Below, in pieces: positions 18,809-27,409 of a DNA stretch of 64,000 nt. The notes beneath the pieces are model-generated. The model was not told the origin of the DNA, searched no databases, and worked only from the letters and a program-made list of their open reading frames with translations. The position numbers and the translations under genes are program-made. Within the stretch, counting starts at the first letter, position 1; the number at the start of each line of letters is the position of its first letter. The stretch comes from Cryptosporangium phraense. GTDB taxonomy: Bacteria; Actinomycetota; Actinomycetes; Mycobacteriales; Cryptosporangiaceae. The DNA lies in NCBI RefSeq assembly GCF_006912135.1, contig NZ_VIRS01000002.1:248001-312000 (forward strand), in the 5' to 3' direction.

Positions 18809-19663
18809 ATGCTTGATTACTTCTTCCCGAACCTGCTGATCGGGCTCCGCGAGGGGCTCGAGGCGGCGCTCGTCGTCAGCATTCTCGTCGCCTACCTGGT
18901 GAAGACCGACCGTCGGAACCGGCTCCCACTGGTCTGGGTCGGCGTCGGCGCCGCGGTGGTACTCGCGGTCGCGTTCGGCGCGCTGCTCACCTACGCGGTG
19001 ACCGGCCTCGACACGTTCAAGCAGCAGGAACTCGCAGGCGGGTTCCTCTCGATCATCGCGGTCGGGCTCGTGACCTGGATGATCTTCTGGATGCGGCGTA
19101 CGGCCCGGCACCTCAAGGCCGAGCTCACCGACAAGCTCGAGGCCGCGATCGCGATGGGCGCGGGCGCGGTCGCGTTCATGGCGTTCCTCGCGGTCGCCCG
19201 CGAGGGCCTCGAGACCACGCTGTTCTTCTTCAGCGCCGCCCAGCAGGCCGACAGCGAACTCGGCCCGCTGCTCGGGTTCCTGGTCGGCATCGCGATCGCG
19301 GTCGTGCTCGCGTTCGCGCTCTACCAGGGCGCGGTCCGCATCAACCTCGGCACGTTCTTCACCTGGACCGGCGCGCTGCTGGTCGTCGTCGCCGCGGGCA
19401 TCTTCGCCTACGGCTTCCACGACCTGCAGGAGGCCGAGATCCTGCCCGGCCTGAACACGCTGGCGTTCGACGTCAGCGCGCAGATCCCGCCGGACTCCTG
19501 GTACGGCACCCTGCTCAAGGGCATCTTCAACTTCCAGCCGCAGACGACGGTGCTGCAGGCGATCGCCTGGGTCGCGTACCTCGTCCCCGTGCTGACGTTC
19601 TTCCTCTGGCCCAGCGCGAAAACGCCCGCGCAACGGACGCCCGAACCCGCGCCCGCCTCCTGA
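18809..19663 (+). CDS. efeU: High-affinity iron permease (FTR1/EfeU family)
   Basis: This 284-residue membrane protein has seven predicted spans and the two REGLE motifs that bind iron in the FTR1 family: LLIGLREGLEAALVV (residues about 9-23) and LAVAREGLETTLFFF in helix four. EfeU is the permease of the EfeUOB system, which takes up iron delivered by EfeO and EfeB at the outer face of the membrane. The ATG at 18809 was preferred over an upstream TTG because it follows GAGGTCAGG and because the protein then begins at the first membrane helix. It lies just downstream of the tandem iron boxes and heads a three-gene operon. Confidence 0.93.
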   Translation: MLDYFFPNLLIGLREGLEAALVVSILVAYLVKTDRRNRLPLVWVGVGAAVVLAVAFGALLTYAVTGLDTFKQQELAGGFLSIIAVGLVTWMIFWMRRTARHLKAELTDKLEAAIAMGAGAVAFMAFLAVAREGLETTLFFFSAAQQADSELGPLLGFLVGIAIAVVLAFALYQGAVRINLGTFFTWTGALLVVVAAGIFAYGFHDLQEAEILPGLNTLAFDVSAQIPPDSWYGTLLKGIFNFQPQTTVLQAIAWVAYLVPVLTFFLWPSAKTPAQRTPEPAPAS

Positions 19664-19727
19664 CGCTCCCCGCACCCCCCACCCCCCGCCGGCGCCTCCG
19701 CCGGACCAACGAGGAGACAACCCCCAC

Positions 19728-20867
19728 ATGCGGATTTCCAGACCCTCCACCGTGCTCGTCCTGGCCCTGGTGGGCGTCACGCTGGCCGGCTGCGGCTCGT
19801 CGTCCGACGACAAGGCGTCCGGCGACAAGAAGGGCGGACCGGTCTCGGTGGCCGCCACCGACACGTCCTGCAAGCTCGGAGACACCGAGCTCGACGCCGG
19901 CACCAGCACGTTCGAGATCAAGAACACCGGCTCGAAGGTCACCGAGTTCTACGTGTACGCCGAGGGCGACCGGATCATGGGCGAGGTCGAGAACATCGGC
20001 CCCGGTCTGACCCGCAAGCTGATCGTCGAGCTGCCGGCCGGCTCGTACCAGGGAGCCTGCAAGCCGGGCATGAAGGGCGACGGCCTGCGCACGGCGCTCA
20101 AGGTCACCGGGGCCAGCGAGTCGCTGGGCACCGACGCCCAGCTCGCCGAGGCCACCGCGAGCTACCAGCGGTACGTGAAGTCGCAGACCACCGCGCTGAT
20201 CGCGAAGACGACCGAGTTCGTCGCCGCGGTCAAGGCCAACGACATCGAGAAGGCCAAGGCGCTGTTCCCGGTCGCCCGCACCTACTGGGAGCGGATCGAG
20301 CCGGTCGCCGAGAGCTTCGGTGACCTCGATCCGCGCACCGACGCCCGCGAGAACGACGTCGAGCCGGGTACCGAGTGGACCGGGTTCCACCGCATCGAGA
20401 AGGACCTCTGGGTCACCAAGGACGTCTCGAAGGACGGCGCGCTCGCCGACCAGCTGCTGAAGGACGTCCAGGAGGTCGTCACCAAGTCCAACTCGGTGAA
20501 GCTGTCCCCGCTGGAGCTGGCCAACGGCGCCAAGGGCCTGCTGGACGAGGTCGCGACCGGCAAGATCACCGGCGAGGAGGACCGCTACTCGCACACCGAC
20601 CTGTGGGACTTCCAGGCCAACGTCGAGGGCTCGAAGGCGGCGATCGCCGCGCTCCGGCCTACGCTGGAGGACCGGAACCCCGCGTTGGTGAAGGAGCTCG
20701 ACACCCGGTTCGCCGCGGTGCAGAAGCTCCTGGACGCCCAGACGACCGACGACGGGTTCAAGCTCTACACCGACCTGACCCAGGCCGAGATCAAGCAGTT
20801 CGCGACCGCGGTCGACGCGCTGAGTGAGCCGCTGAGCCAGGTCGCGGCGGTCGTCGCCCAGAAGTAG
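19728..20867 (+). CDS. efeO: Iron uptake lipoprotein EfeO
   Basis: This 379-residue secreted lipoprotein has signal peptide residues 1-21 ending in the lipobox LAGC. The N-terminal half (about 40-125) is a cupredoxin-like domain. The C-terminal half is an M75 (imelysin-like) domain with the metal-site motif TGFHRIEKDLW and SHTDLWDFQANVEG. EfeO is thought to bind iron at the cell surface and pass it to EfeU. It has the length and two-domain build of full EfeO rather than the short EfeM. It follows efeU by 64 bp and is separated from efeB by a long hairpin. Confidence 0.93.
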   Translation: MRISRPSTVLVLALVGVTLAGCGSSSDDKASGDKKGGPVSVAATDTSCKLGDTELDAGTSTFEIKNTGSKVTEFYVYAEGDRIMGEVENIGPGLTRKLIVELPAGSYQGACKPGMKGDGLRTALKVTGASESLGTDAQLAEATASYQRYVKSQTTALIAKTTEFVAAVKANDIEKAKALFPVARTYWERIEPVAESFGDLDPRTDARENDVEPGTEWTGFHRIEKDLWVTKDVSKDGALADQLLKDVQEVVTKSNSVKLSPLELANGAKGLLDEVATGKITGEEDRYSHTDLWDFQANVEGSKAAIAALRPTLEDRNPALVKELDTRFAAVQKLLDAQTTDDGFKLYTDLTQAEIKQFATAVDALSEPLSQVAAVVAQK

Positions 20868-20874
20868 GAACCAC

Positions 20875-20903
20875 GACGCCCCGGGCCACCGGCCCGGGGC
20901 GTC
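20875..20903 (+). terminator. Perfect hairpin between efeO and efeB
   Basis: Arms of 13 bp (GACGCCCCGGGCC and its exact complement) enclose a 3-nt loop, starting seven bases after the efeO stop. There is no U-tract. It may act as a partial terminator that lowers efeB relative to efeUO, or as an RNA stabiliser of the efeUO transcript. Confidence 0.7.
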
Positions 20904-20929
20904 GGCCTGATCGAACGGAGGCTGAGCGC

Positions 20930-22306
20930 ATGGACGCGTCCGAAGGCCGCGGTGCGGCCGGTCCGGCCGCTGAGGTCAGCGAGGCGGCGGCCCCGCCGTC
21001 GGAGGCGCCCCCGATCAAGCCTCCTGCGGACGCTCCGCCGCGGCGCGGCTTCTCCCGGCGACGGTTGCTGGGCGCCGGTGCGGTGGGAATCGCCGGTCTC
21101 GGCGCGGCCGCGGCCGGTGGCTACGTCGTGTCGGACGCCCGCTCCGGCGCACGGTCGGGCGGCAGCGACACGGCCGCGGCGATCCCGTTCCGGGGCACCC
21201 ACCAGGCCGGCATCGTCACCCCGGCGCAGGACCGGCTGCACTTCGTCAGCTTCGACGTCACGACCGAGAGCCGCGCGGACCTCGTCGACCTGCTCCGGGA
21301 GTGGACGAAGGCCGCGGAGCGGATGACCGCGGGTGAAGCCGCGGGCGCGCTCGGCGCGGTGGACGGGCCGATCGAGGCGCCGCCGCAGGACACCGGCGAG
21401 GCGCTCGGCCTGCCCGCCTCCCAGCTGACGCTGACGATCGGGTTCGGCCCCTCGCTGTTCGACCGCCGGTTCGGCCTGGCCGCCAAGCGTCCGGCCGCCC
21501 TCGTCGACCTTCCGGCCTTCCCGGGCGACGACCTGGAAGCGGCCCGGTCGGGCGGGGACATCGCGATCCAGGCCTGCGCGAACGACCCGCAGGTGGCCGT
21601 GCACGCGGTCCGCAACCTGGCCCGGATCGGGTTCGGCGCGGTCGCCGTCCGCTGGTCCCAGCTGGGCTTCGGACGCACGTCCTCCACCAGCCGCGGCCAG
21701 GCCACCCCGCGGAACCTGTTCGGCTTCAAGGACGGCACCGCGAACCTGAAGGCAGAAGACGCCTCGCTCCTCGAGCAGCAGCTCTGGGCCGGGGCCGCCG
21801 ACGGCACGCCGTGGATGGCCAACGGCTCGTACCTGGTCGCCCGGCGCATCCGGATGCACATCGAGACCTGGGACCGCACCTCGCTCGACGAACAGCAGGC
21901 GATCTTCGGCCGCTTCAAGGGCACCGGCGCCCCCAAGACGAGCGCGGACGCCGACAGCGCCGAATTCGACGACTTCGAGTTCGACACCGTGACCGGCGCG
22001 TCCGAGCCGGTCATCGCCGACAACGCCCACACCCGCCTGGCTCACCCGGACTTCAACCAGGGCGCCCGGCTGCTGCGCCGGGGCTACAACTTCGTCGACG
22101 GGTCGGACGGGCTCGGCCGCCTGGACGCCGGGCTGTTCTTCCTGGCCTACCAGCGCGATCCGCGCAAGCAGTTCATCCCGATCCAGCAGAACCTGGCCCG
22201 CGTCGACGCGATGAACGAGTACGTGAAGCATGTCGGCAGCGCGGTCTTCGCCTGCCCGCCGGGGCTGAGCCGGGACGGTTACTGGGGCGACACGCTGTTC
22301 GCCTGA
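20930..22306 (+). CDS. efeB: Deferrochelatase/Dyp-type peroxidase EfeB
   Basis: This 458-residue haem peroxidase of the Dyp family is exported folded by the Tat system. After an Ala/Pro-rich start, residues about 40-70 hold the twin-arginine signal RRGFSRRRLLGAGAVGIAG. The Dyp hallmark LFGFKDGTANL (GxxDG; Asp catalytic) is near residue 265, and the proximal haem ligand is probably the His in NAHTRLAHPDF near 365. EfeB works with EfeO and EfeU in iron acquisition, oxidising ferrous iron or releasing iron from haem. It is the last gene of the iron-box operon; its final 28 bases overlap the convergent RDD gene. Confidence 0.93.
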   Translation: MDASEGRGAAGPAAEVSEAAAPPSEAPPIKPPADAPPRRGFSRRRLLGAGAVGIAGLGAAAAGGYVVSDARSGARSGGSDTAAAIPFRGTHQAGIVTPAQDRLHFVSFDVTTESRADLVDLLREWTKAAERMTAGEAAGALGAVDGPIEAPPQDTGEALGLPASQLTLTIGFGPSLFDRRFGLAAKRPAALVDLPAFPGDDLEAARSGGDIAIQACANDPQVAVHAVRNLARIGFGAVAVRWSQLGFGRTSSTSRGQATPRNLFGFKDGTANLKAEDASLLEQQLWAGAADGTPWMANGSYLVARRIRMHIETWDRTSLDEQQAIFGRFKGTGAPKTSADADSAEFDDFEFDTVTGASEPVIADNAHTRLAHPDFNQGARLLRRGYNFVDGSDGLGRLDAGLFFLAYQRDPRKQFIPIQQNLARVDAMNEYVKHVGSAVFACPPGLSRDGYWGDTLFA

Positions 22307-23130
22307 CCGGGCACACCCGTCGGCAGGCCCGGGGCGCCGAGCGCGACGAGCGCCCGGCGGGCGGCCAGGCGCTCGGCCTCGCGACGGCGCCGCTCGGCGA
22401 CGACCGCCTTCAGGTAGGCCGGCGGCTGGGTGCCCGGCGGAGGCGGTGGCGTCGTGCTGCGGTACACCTCGGCGGCCAGCCGCCGCTCGAGCGAGGTCCG
22501 GGCCTCGGCGCGCATCCCCGGTGCCCGGGTGATGAACTGGCGCAGCGTCATCGCGAGCGCGTCGTCGACGCCGGCCAGATCGAGGTCGCGGGCCCAGCGC
22601 TCGAGCTCCGGGGGCATGAAGATCGGCCGCCTGCTCAGGTCGGGCAGCCGTTCCACCAGGACGATCGTGCCGGCCGCGAGGTCGCCCAGACGCTTCCCGC
22701 GGGCCGAGAACAGCATGCACGTCGACCCGAAGATCCAGGTCAGCGGCGGCAGCAACAGCCCTGGCCACTCGATCGCGACGCCGATCAGCCCGCGGGTCAC
22801 CGCGTGCCGGAACCGGATCGGGCCGCCGTCGTCGCGCACCACCCGCAGGCCGAGCGCGAACTTGCCCGGGCTGCGACCACGGCTGAACGTCTCGAACGCG
22901 ATCGGCCAGAACACGAAGACGAACACGACCAGGAGCACCGAGAGCGTGTCCTGCACCGCCGCGTTGGCCCGGGACGTGGTGGCGCTGAGCAACGTGGCCA
23001 GCGAGAACACCATCACGATCTGGATCGTCGCGTCGATCGCGATCGCGGCCGCCCGGGTGGCCAGCCGGGCGACCGGGAGCTCGACCTCGACGGCCTCCCC
23101 GATGACGAGCCCTCGCTGTGTCACCAGCAC
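22279..23130 (-). CDS. RDD family membrane protein
   Basis: This 283-residue protein has the RDD domain in its first 160 residues: a span with RAAAIAIDATIQIV (Asp of the family motif), a second near 65-90, FSRGRSPGKFALGLRVV (the conserved GxSPGK-type loop) and RGKRLGDLAAGTIVLV. The C-terminal 120 residues are soluble, helical, charged and Arg-rich. RDD proteins are membrane proteins of unclear function, with some linked to Na+/H+ exchange. The start is GTG 23130 or the nearby GTG at 23124. It is convergent with, and overlaps, efeB. Confidence 0.85.
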   Translation of the reverse strand: MLVTQRGLVIGEAVEVELPVARLATRAAAIAIDATIQIVMVFSLATLLSATTSRANAAVQDTLSVLLVVFVFVFWPIAFETFSRGRSPGKFALGLRVVRDDGGPIRFRHAVTRGLIGVAIEWPGLLLPPLTWIFGSTCMLFSARGKRLGDLAAGTIVLVERLPDLSRRPIFMPPELERWARDLDLAGVDDALAMTLRQFITRAPGMRAEARTSLERRLAAEVYRSTTPPPPPGTQPPAYLKAVVAERRRREAERLAARRALVALGAPGLPTGVPGQANSVSPQ

Positions 23131-23141
23131 ACCCTAGCGAC

Positions 23142-23786
23142 CTAGGCCAACGTGAAGCCCAGCTCGGCGGCCAGGAGGTCGGCGATCGACAGCGCCTGAT
23201 CAGGGGTGATGATCGCGCCCCGCAGCGTGGTCAGGCCGCGGGCGCCCATCATCCGGGACGTGCGCAGGTCGCATTTGCGGGCCGCGTCCGCGCCGAACTC
23301 GGCGCCGTTCAGGTCGCACCCGTCGAACACGACCCCGGACAGGTCTCCGCGCAGCGTCGTGCCGGAGAACGTGCAGTCGCGGAACACCACCGAGCCCTTG
23401 CCCCGCCGGACGTACAGCCCGCCATCGTCCCACCGGCAGCCGGTGATCAGCACGTCCTCGACGAACGTCGCGATCAGCCGGAACCCCATCAGCCGCGAAT
23501 CGCTGATCTCGACCCGGCGCGCCGAGGCGCCTTCCCAGCGCGCCCCGGCCAGGTCCGACCGCTCGATCCGGACGTCGGACAGGTCGATCGGCTCGAACTT
23601 CGTCCCGGTGAAGTCGGCGCCGTCGGCGTGCACCTGGGCGATCTCGCCGCGGCCCGCCGCACCGACGTACGAGCCGGTCACGCGGTTGCGGTAGAGATCG
23701 ATCTCGTCGTCGAGCGCGCTGTCGGCCGGCTCGAGGTCGTCGGGCTCGATCTGCGGGGCGCGGGGGACGGTCCCGGTGGGAGGCAC
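23142..23786 (-). CDS. Pentapeptide-repeat protein
   Basis: This 214-residue protein has a right-handed beta-helix signature of five-residue repeats (A/D-L/F-x-x): GADFTGTKFEPIDLSDVRIE, SDLAGARWEGASARRVEI, and later DCTFSGTTLRGDLSGVVFDG and CDLNGAEFG. The N-terminal 35 residues are acidic and not repetitive. Related short proteins act as DNA mimics or have unknown roles, and nothing in the sequence chooses between these. It lies 11 bp upstream of the RDD gene on the same strand and may be co-transcribed. It is divergent from the phosphotransferase-like gene, whose start region it nearly touches. Confidence 0.85.
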   Translation of the reverse strand: MPPTGTVPRAPQIEPDDLEPADSALDDEIDLYRNRVTGSYVGAAGRGEIAQVHADGADFTGTKFEPIDLSDVRIERSDLAGARWEGASARRVEISDSRLMGFRLIATFVEDVLITGCRWDDGGLYVRRGKGSVVFRDCTFSGTTLRGDLSGVVFDGCDLNGAEFGADAARKCDLRTSRMMGARGLTTLRGAIITPDQALSIADLLAAELGFTLA

Positions 23787-23817
23787 CCTCGAACCGTATT
23801 ACAGCGAGAATGGCGCG

Positions 23818-24777
23818 GTGACCGCCACCGGCCCCGGCAGCCGTAGCCGCCCGCGACCGACCTGGTCCGAACTCCCCGCCGACGTGCGGGCCGGCATCGA
23901 GGCGACGCTCGGTGCCCGCGTCGTGCAGGCCCGGAGCGCGCCGCTCGGACTGACGCCCGGGCTCGCGTCCCGGGTCCAGCTCGACGACGGCCGGCGGGTG
24001 TTCCTGAAGGCCGCCGGGGCTCACCGCGGCGCCGGGACGGTCGAGAAGTTGCGCCGCGAGGCCCGCGTGCTCGCGGTGCTTCCGGAGAGCGTCCCGGCCC
24101 CGCGTCTGCTCGGCTTCTACGACGACGGCCGATGGGTCGCGGTGGCGAGCACGGACGTGGGCGGCCGGCCGCCGTCACTGCCGTGGAAGCGCCCCGAGCT
24201 CGACCGGGTGCTGGCCGCCCTGACCGACATCCCCAGCCCGCTGAGCGAACCTCGGTTCGTGACCGACTGGGCGTTCGACCTCACCGGCTGGCGAACGCTG
24301 GCCGCCGGGGCCGGCGAGGGTATTCGAGCCGCGCTCCCGGCCGATCTCGCCGACTGGGCGATCGAACACCTGGACGAGATCGCCAACCTGGAGGCCGGCT
24401 GGTCGGTGGCCGCCGACGGCGACTCGCTGCTCCACGGCGACCTGCGCGCCGACAACATCCTGCTCACCGACGACCGGGTGTGGTTCGTCGACTGGCCGTC
24501 CGCCAGCGTCGGCGCGCCCTGGCTCGACGTCCTCTTCTTCCTCCCGACGGTGACCGGCGCCGACCTCGACGTCGTCGTCGGCAAACATCCCCTGACCAGG
24601 GACGTCGCCCCAGCGACGATCACCGCGACGGTGGCCGCGATCGCCGGGTTCCTGGTGACGGTCGGGCTCGAGGAGCCCCCGTGGTACGCGCCCGAGGTGC
24701 GGCGGTTCCAGCTCGCCGAGGCGGCCATCGCGACGGCCTGGTTGCGGAACCGTTGCGAGCGGCGCGAGTTCCTCTGA
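23818..24777 (+). CDS. Aminoglycoside phosphotransferase-fold protein
   Basis: This 319-residue protein has the APH/choline-kinase fold. It has an N-lobe with RVFLKAAGAHRG (ATP-site Lys), the catalytic Brenner motif LLHGDLRADNILL (about residue 205) and the metal motif VWFVDWPSA about 20 residues later. Such proteins phosphorylate small molecules, and the substrate here cannot be inferred. Resistance is possible but most family members of soil actinobacteria are not proven resistance enzymes. The GTG at 23818 was chosen over an ATG at 23776, because the earlier start would overlap the divergent pentapeptide gene. No strong Shine-Dalgarno is visible for either. Confidence 0.8.
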   Translation: MTATGPGSRSRPRPTWSELPADVRAGIEATLGARVVQARSAPLGLTPGLASRVQLDDGRRVFLKAAGAHRGAGTVEKLRREARVLAVLPESVPAPRLLGFYDDGRWVAVASTDVGGRPPSLPWKRPELDRVLAALTDIPSPLSEPRFVTDWAFDLTGWRTLAAGAGEGIRAALPADLADWAIEHLDEIANLEAGWSVAADGDSLLHGDLRADNILLTDDRVWFVDWPSASVGAPWLDVLFFLPTVTGADLDVVVGKHPLTRDVAPATITATVAAIAGFLVTVGLEEPPWYAPEVRRFQLAEAAIATAWLRNRCERREFL

Positions 24778-24806
24778 TCCACCCGTCCCGCCCCGATAAG
24801 CAGGAC

Positions 24807-25187
24807 ATGACGATGCAGACGGCACCAATGGCGGTGCTCCGGCGCCCCGGGACGCTGCTCCTGCTCATCGTCGGCGCCGACTCGCTGGCCTACTACGCGT
24901 CCGACACCCGCGACTCGGTCGTCGCCCTGGTCTGTTACCTGCTCCAGATGTTCCTGGTCTACCGGATCTGGCGGGGCGCGAACCTCGTCCCGGTCGTGCT
25001 GCTGGTCAGCATCAGCGGCTACGAGGCCTACTGCGTCAAACAGGTCCTCGACGCGGGCACCGCGCCGGATCACCCGCTGTGGGTGTTCGTCCACTGCCTG
25101 GCGATCATGACCACGGTCTTCGTCCTGATCAGCGGCCCCGTCCGAGGACGGATCGGTCCACTGCGTGGAACGCGGTCGGTCGAATGA
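24807..25187 (+). CDS. Small hypothetical membrane protein
   Basis: This 126-residue protein has four hydrophobic segments (residues about 16-26, 38-55, 60-75 and 93-110) and an Arg-rich C-terminus, so it is a likely four-span membrane protein. The ATG at 24807 follows AGGA five bases upstream. It lies 29 bp after the phosphotransferase-like gene on the same strand. I do not recognise the family. Confidence 0.6.
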   Translation: MTMQTAPMAVLRRPGTLLLLIVGADSLAYYASDTRDSVVALVCYLLQMFLVYRIWRGANLVPVVLLVSISGYEAYCVKQVLDAGTAPDHPLWVFVHCLAIMTTVFVLISGPVRGRIGPLRGTRSVE

Positions 25188-25575
25188 CAGTGATCTGCGA
25201 CACGTCCGCGCAACGCCGGCGACGCGGACGGCGTCGGGTAGCCACCCGACCGTCCAGCGGAGATGACCAGCCGGACGAACCCGCGACGGAAAAAGGCTGG
25301 TGCGGTCCGACCTGCTGACGGACACGCCCGACGTGCCATGCGCGCCCCGAACTCTGTAACGTTCTTGTTGCTCGACCGCGAACACCACATGTCAACCAAG
25401 TGGCTTGCGCGTCGACGCAAGGGAGTGGCTCCATCCGCAGCCGGCTAACCCCGGACGAGCCCCCCGACATCCGGCCACGGCGTCGTTCGCGACGCCCGCT
25501 GCCCCGTGCCTGCGCGAACCATGCGCCGGGTCGGCCGGGATGCCCACAACGATCGACGTCGCGTTGGAGATTGTC
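25188..25575 (+). promoter_or_regulatory. Upstream region of the GH63 gene with a palindrome
   Basis: There is no credible gene in this 388-bp stretch; open frames on both strands are short and lack the GC3 bias. It contains a perfect inverted repeat, CTTGCG-N6-CGCAAG (25404-25421, written CTTGCGCGTCGACGCAAG), resembling LacI-family operators. It lies about 155 bp before the start of the hydrolase gene. Regulation of that gene by a sugar-responsive repressor is inference. Confidence 0.45.
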
Positions 25576-27024
25576 ATGACCGCCGGGCCTTCTGCCCTGC
25601 CTGCCCTGCTGTCTGCCCACAACCGGGCGGGCGGCACCCTCGAGAACCTCGGCGTAGCGGACGCCGCCTCGACGGCCCGAGTCCTCCGTCGCCCTCGCTC
25701 GTTCGACGTAGCCGACCTGGCCATGGGCGCCGCCGACGTGCTCCGCGGCAACGACATCGGCACGATGGTCACCGCCGCGCCGGCGCTCTACCCGCACATG
25801 TGGAGCTGGGACGCCGCGTTCATCTCGATCGGCCTCGCGCACCTCGGCGTCGAGCGGGCGGGCCAGGAGATCCGGACGCTGCTGGCCGCCCAGTGGGCCG
25901 ACGGCATGATCCCGCACATCGTCTACGGCGACCGGGGCGGGTACTTCCCCGGTCCGGGCCGGTGGGGGACCGCTGAGCTGTCGTCGGCCGCGCCGTCGGC
26001 CCCGCTCACGTCGGGCATCTGCCAGCCGCCGGTGCACGCGATCGCGGTCGGGCGCATCCTCGAGGTCGCGCGTCGCGGCTCGGAGGCCGACCGTCTCGCC
26101 GGTGAGCAGCTGGTGCGCGACTGCTGGGACTCGCTCTACCGCTGGCACGCCTGGCTGTCGGAGTACCGCGACCCGTCCGGCACCGGGCTGATCGGTGTCG
26201 TGCACGGCTGGGAGTCCGGGATGGACAACTCGCCGCGCTGGGACCGCCCGTACTCCGCGGTCGTCCCCGGCCCCGACCTGCCGTCGTACGTCCGCCTGGA
26301 CCGCGAGCTGGTCCGGGACGGCGCCGAGCGTCCTACGGATGTCGAGTACGACCGGTACCTGTGGCTGATCGAGGAGATGCGCCGCGCGTCCTACGACCCG
26401 GCCAAGGTGTACGACACGTGCAGCTTCCTGGTCGCGGACGTGTTCGTCAGCGCGATCTTCGCGGTCGCGTCCGACGTGCTCGCGGACCTCGGGTCGGATT
26501 TCGGCGCGCCTGCATCCGAGGTTGCTGACCTGCGGATGTGGGCGGCCCGCTCCCGCGCGGCCGTCGCCGCGTCCTGCTCGCCGGAGACCGGGCTGGCCCG
26601 GGACTTCGACCGGCGCACCAACACCTGGATCGACGTCGAGACCCTCGCCGGTTTCGCGCCGTTGATCTCCGGCGGTCTTTCTCCGGACGCTGAGCGAGCG
26701 CTGTTGGACGAGCTGCACGGGCCGCGCTGGGCCGGGCACCCGTCGCTGGTGGCGAAGGTGCCGCCGACCGTGTCGCCGGACTCCGAGGGCTTCAAGTCGC
26801 GCGAGTACTGGCGCGGGCCGCAGTGGCCGGTCGTCTCGTGGCTGTTCGGCTGGGCGCACGCCCGGCACGGGTACGCGGCCGAGTCCGAGCGGCTGCGGGC
26901 CGAGACGCTGAAGCTGGTCGGCGACGGCGCGTTCAGCGAGTACTACGAGCCGGTGACCGGCGAGGCCCTGGGCTCGCGCAAGCAGTCGTGGACCGCGGCG
27001 GTGATCCTGGACTGGCTCGACTGA
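25576..27024 (+). CDS. GH63-type glycoside hydrolase, glucosylglycerate/mannosylglycerate hydrolase-like
   Basis: This 482-residue enzyme has an (alpha/alpha)6-barrel fold. Signature blocks match mycobacterial glucosylglycerate hydrolase and related mannosylglycerate hydrolases: HMWSWDAAFISIGLAH, AAQWADGMIPHIVYG, HGWESGMDNSPRWD (probable catalytic Asp) and SREYWRGPQWPVVSWLFGWA, followed by a Glu-rich end, FSEYYEPVTGEALGSRKQSW. Such enzymes release glycerate from the compatible solute glucosylglycerate after stress. The ATG at 25576 with GGAGA five bases before is better than the farther upstream ATG codons, which would add 57 residues of low complexity. A LacI-like palindrome lies upstream. 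The exact substrate is inferred. Confidence 0.82.
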   Translation: MTAGPSALPALLSAHNRAGGTLENLGVADAASTARVLRRPRSFDVADLAMGAADVLRGNDIGTMVTAAPALYPHMWSWDAAFISIGLAHLGVERAGQEIRTLLAAQWADGMIPHIVYGDRGGYFPGPGRWGTAELSSAAPSAPLTSGICQPPVHAIAVGRILEVARRGSEADRLAGEQLVRDCWDSLYRWHAWLSEYRDPSGTGLIGVVHGWESGMDNSPRWDRPYSAVVPGPDLPSYVRLDRELVRDGAERPTDVEYDRYLWLIEEMRRASYDPAKVYDTCSFLVADVFVSAIFAVASDVLADLGSDFGAPASEVADLRMWAARSRAAVAASCSPETGLARDFDRRTNTWIDVETLAGFAPLISGGLSPDAERALLDELHGPRWAGHPSLVAKVPPTVSPDSEGFKSREYWRGPQWPVVSWLFGWAHARHGYAAESERLRAETLKLVGDGAFSEYYEPVTGEALGSRKQSWTAAVILDWLD

Positions 27025-27043
27025 CTTCGAGGTTCGTGCCACT

Positions 27044-27409
27044 GTGCGATGGTTGGTCGATCCGCGGACGTTCCGCGTCCGTATCAGGGGCATGGACGTC
27101 GCGGCCAACTTCCTCCCTGTCCCCGAGTCGGCCAGCCCTCCGCCCGATCCGTTCTCGGGCTTCCTGCCCCCGGGCTGGATGACGCTGCGCGTCGCCCACG
27201 ACCGCTGGCTGCTCTACGGCCCGCACCGGGAGCGAGGCCCGTCCCGTGCGTCGGCCGTGCTCGTCGGTGAGTTGACCTGGCTCCACTCCGACGAGTGGCG
27301 AGTGCTACCGGTGGGCGAGATCCTGCCCTGGTCGCGCACGTACCCGAACGTGCTGGCCGCCCTGGACCCGCTGATGACCTGGTGGAACCTCCGCCGCCGA
27401 GTAGCCTGA
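27044..27409 (+). CDS. Small hypothetical protein
   Basis: This 121-residue protein (GTG start) has no signal peptide or membrane span. It has PGWMTLRVAHDRWLLYGP and ASAVLVGELTWLHSDEWRVLP. High GC3 and a stop shared by no competing frame support coding. The first 17 residues may not be translated: an in-frame ATG at 27092 begins MDVAANFLPV. It follows the GH63 gene by 19 bp. The family is not recognised. Its 3' end overlaps the convergent truncated gene fragment. Confidence 0.55.
   Translation: MRWLVDPRTFRVRIRGMDVAANFLPVPESASPPPDPFSGFLPPGWMTLRVAHDRWLLYGPHRERGPSRASAVLVGELTWLHSDEWRVLPVGEILPWSRTYPNVLAALDPLMTWWNLRRRVA

Noticed and set aside
23776-23817. Upstream ATG start for the phosphotransferase-like gene
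   Set aside because: It would overlap the start of the divergent pentapeptide-repeat gene and adds 14 non-conserved residues. GTG 23818 is more likely.
25070-25420. Minus-strand 116-codon open frame
   Set aside because: It overlaps the end of the small membrane protein gene, lacks codon bias and covers the regulatory palindrome.
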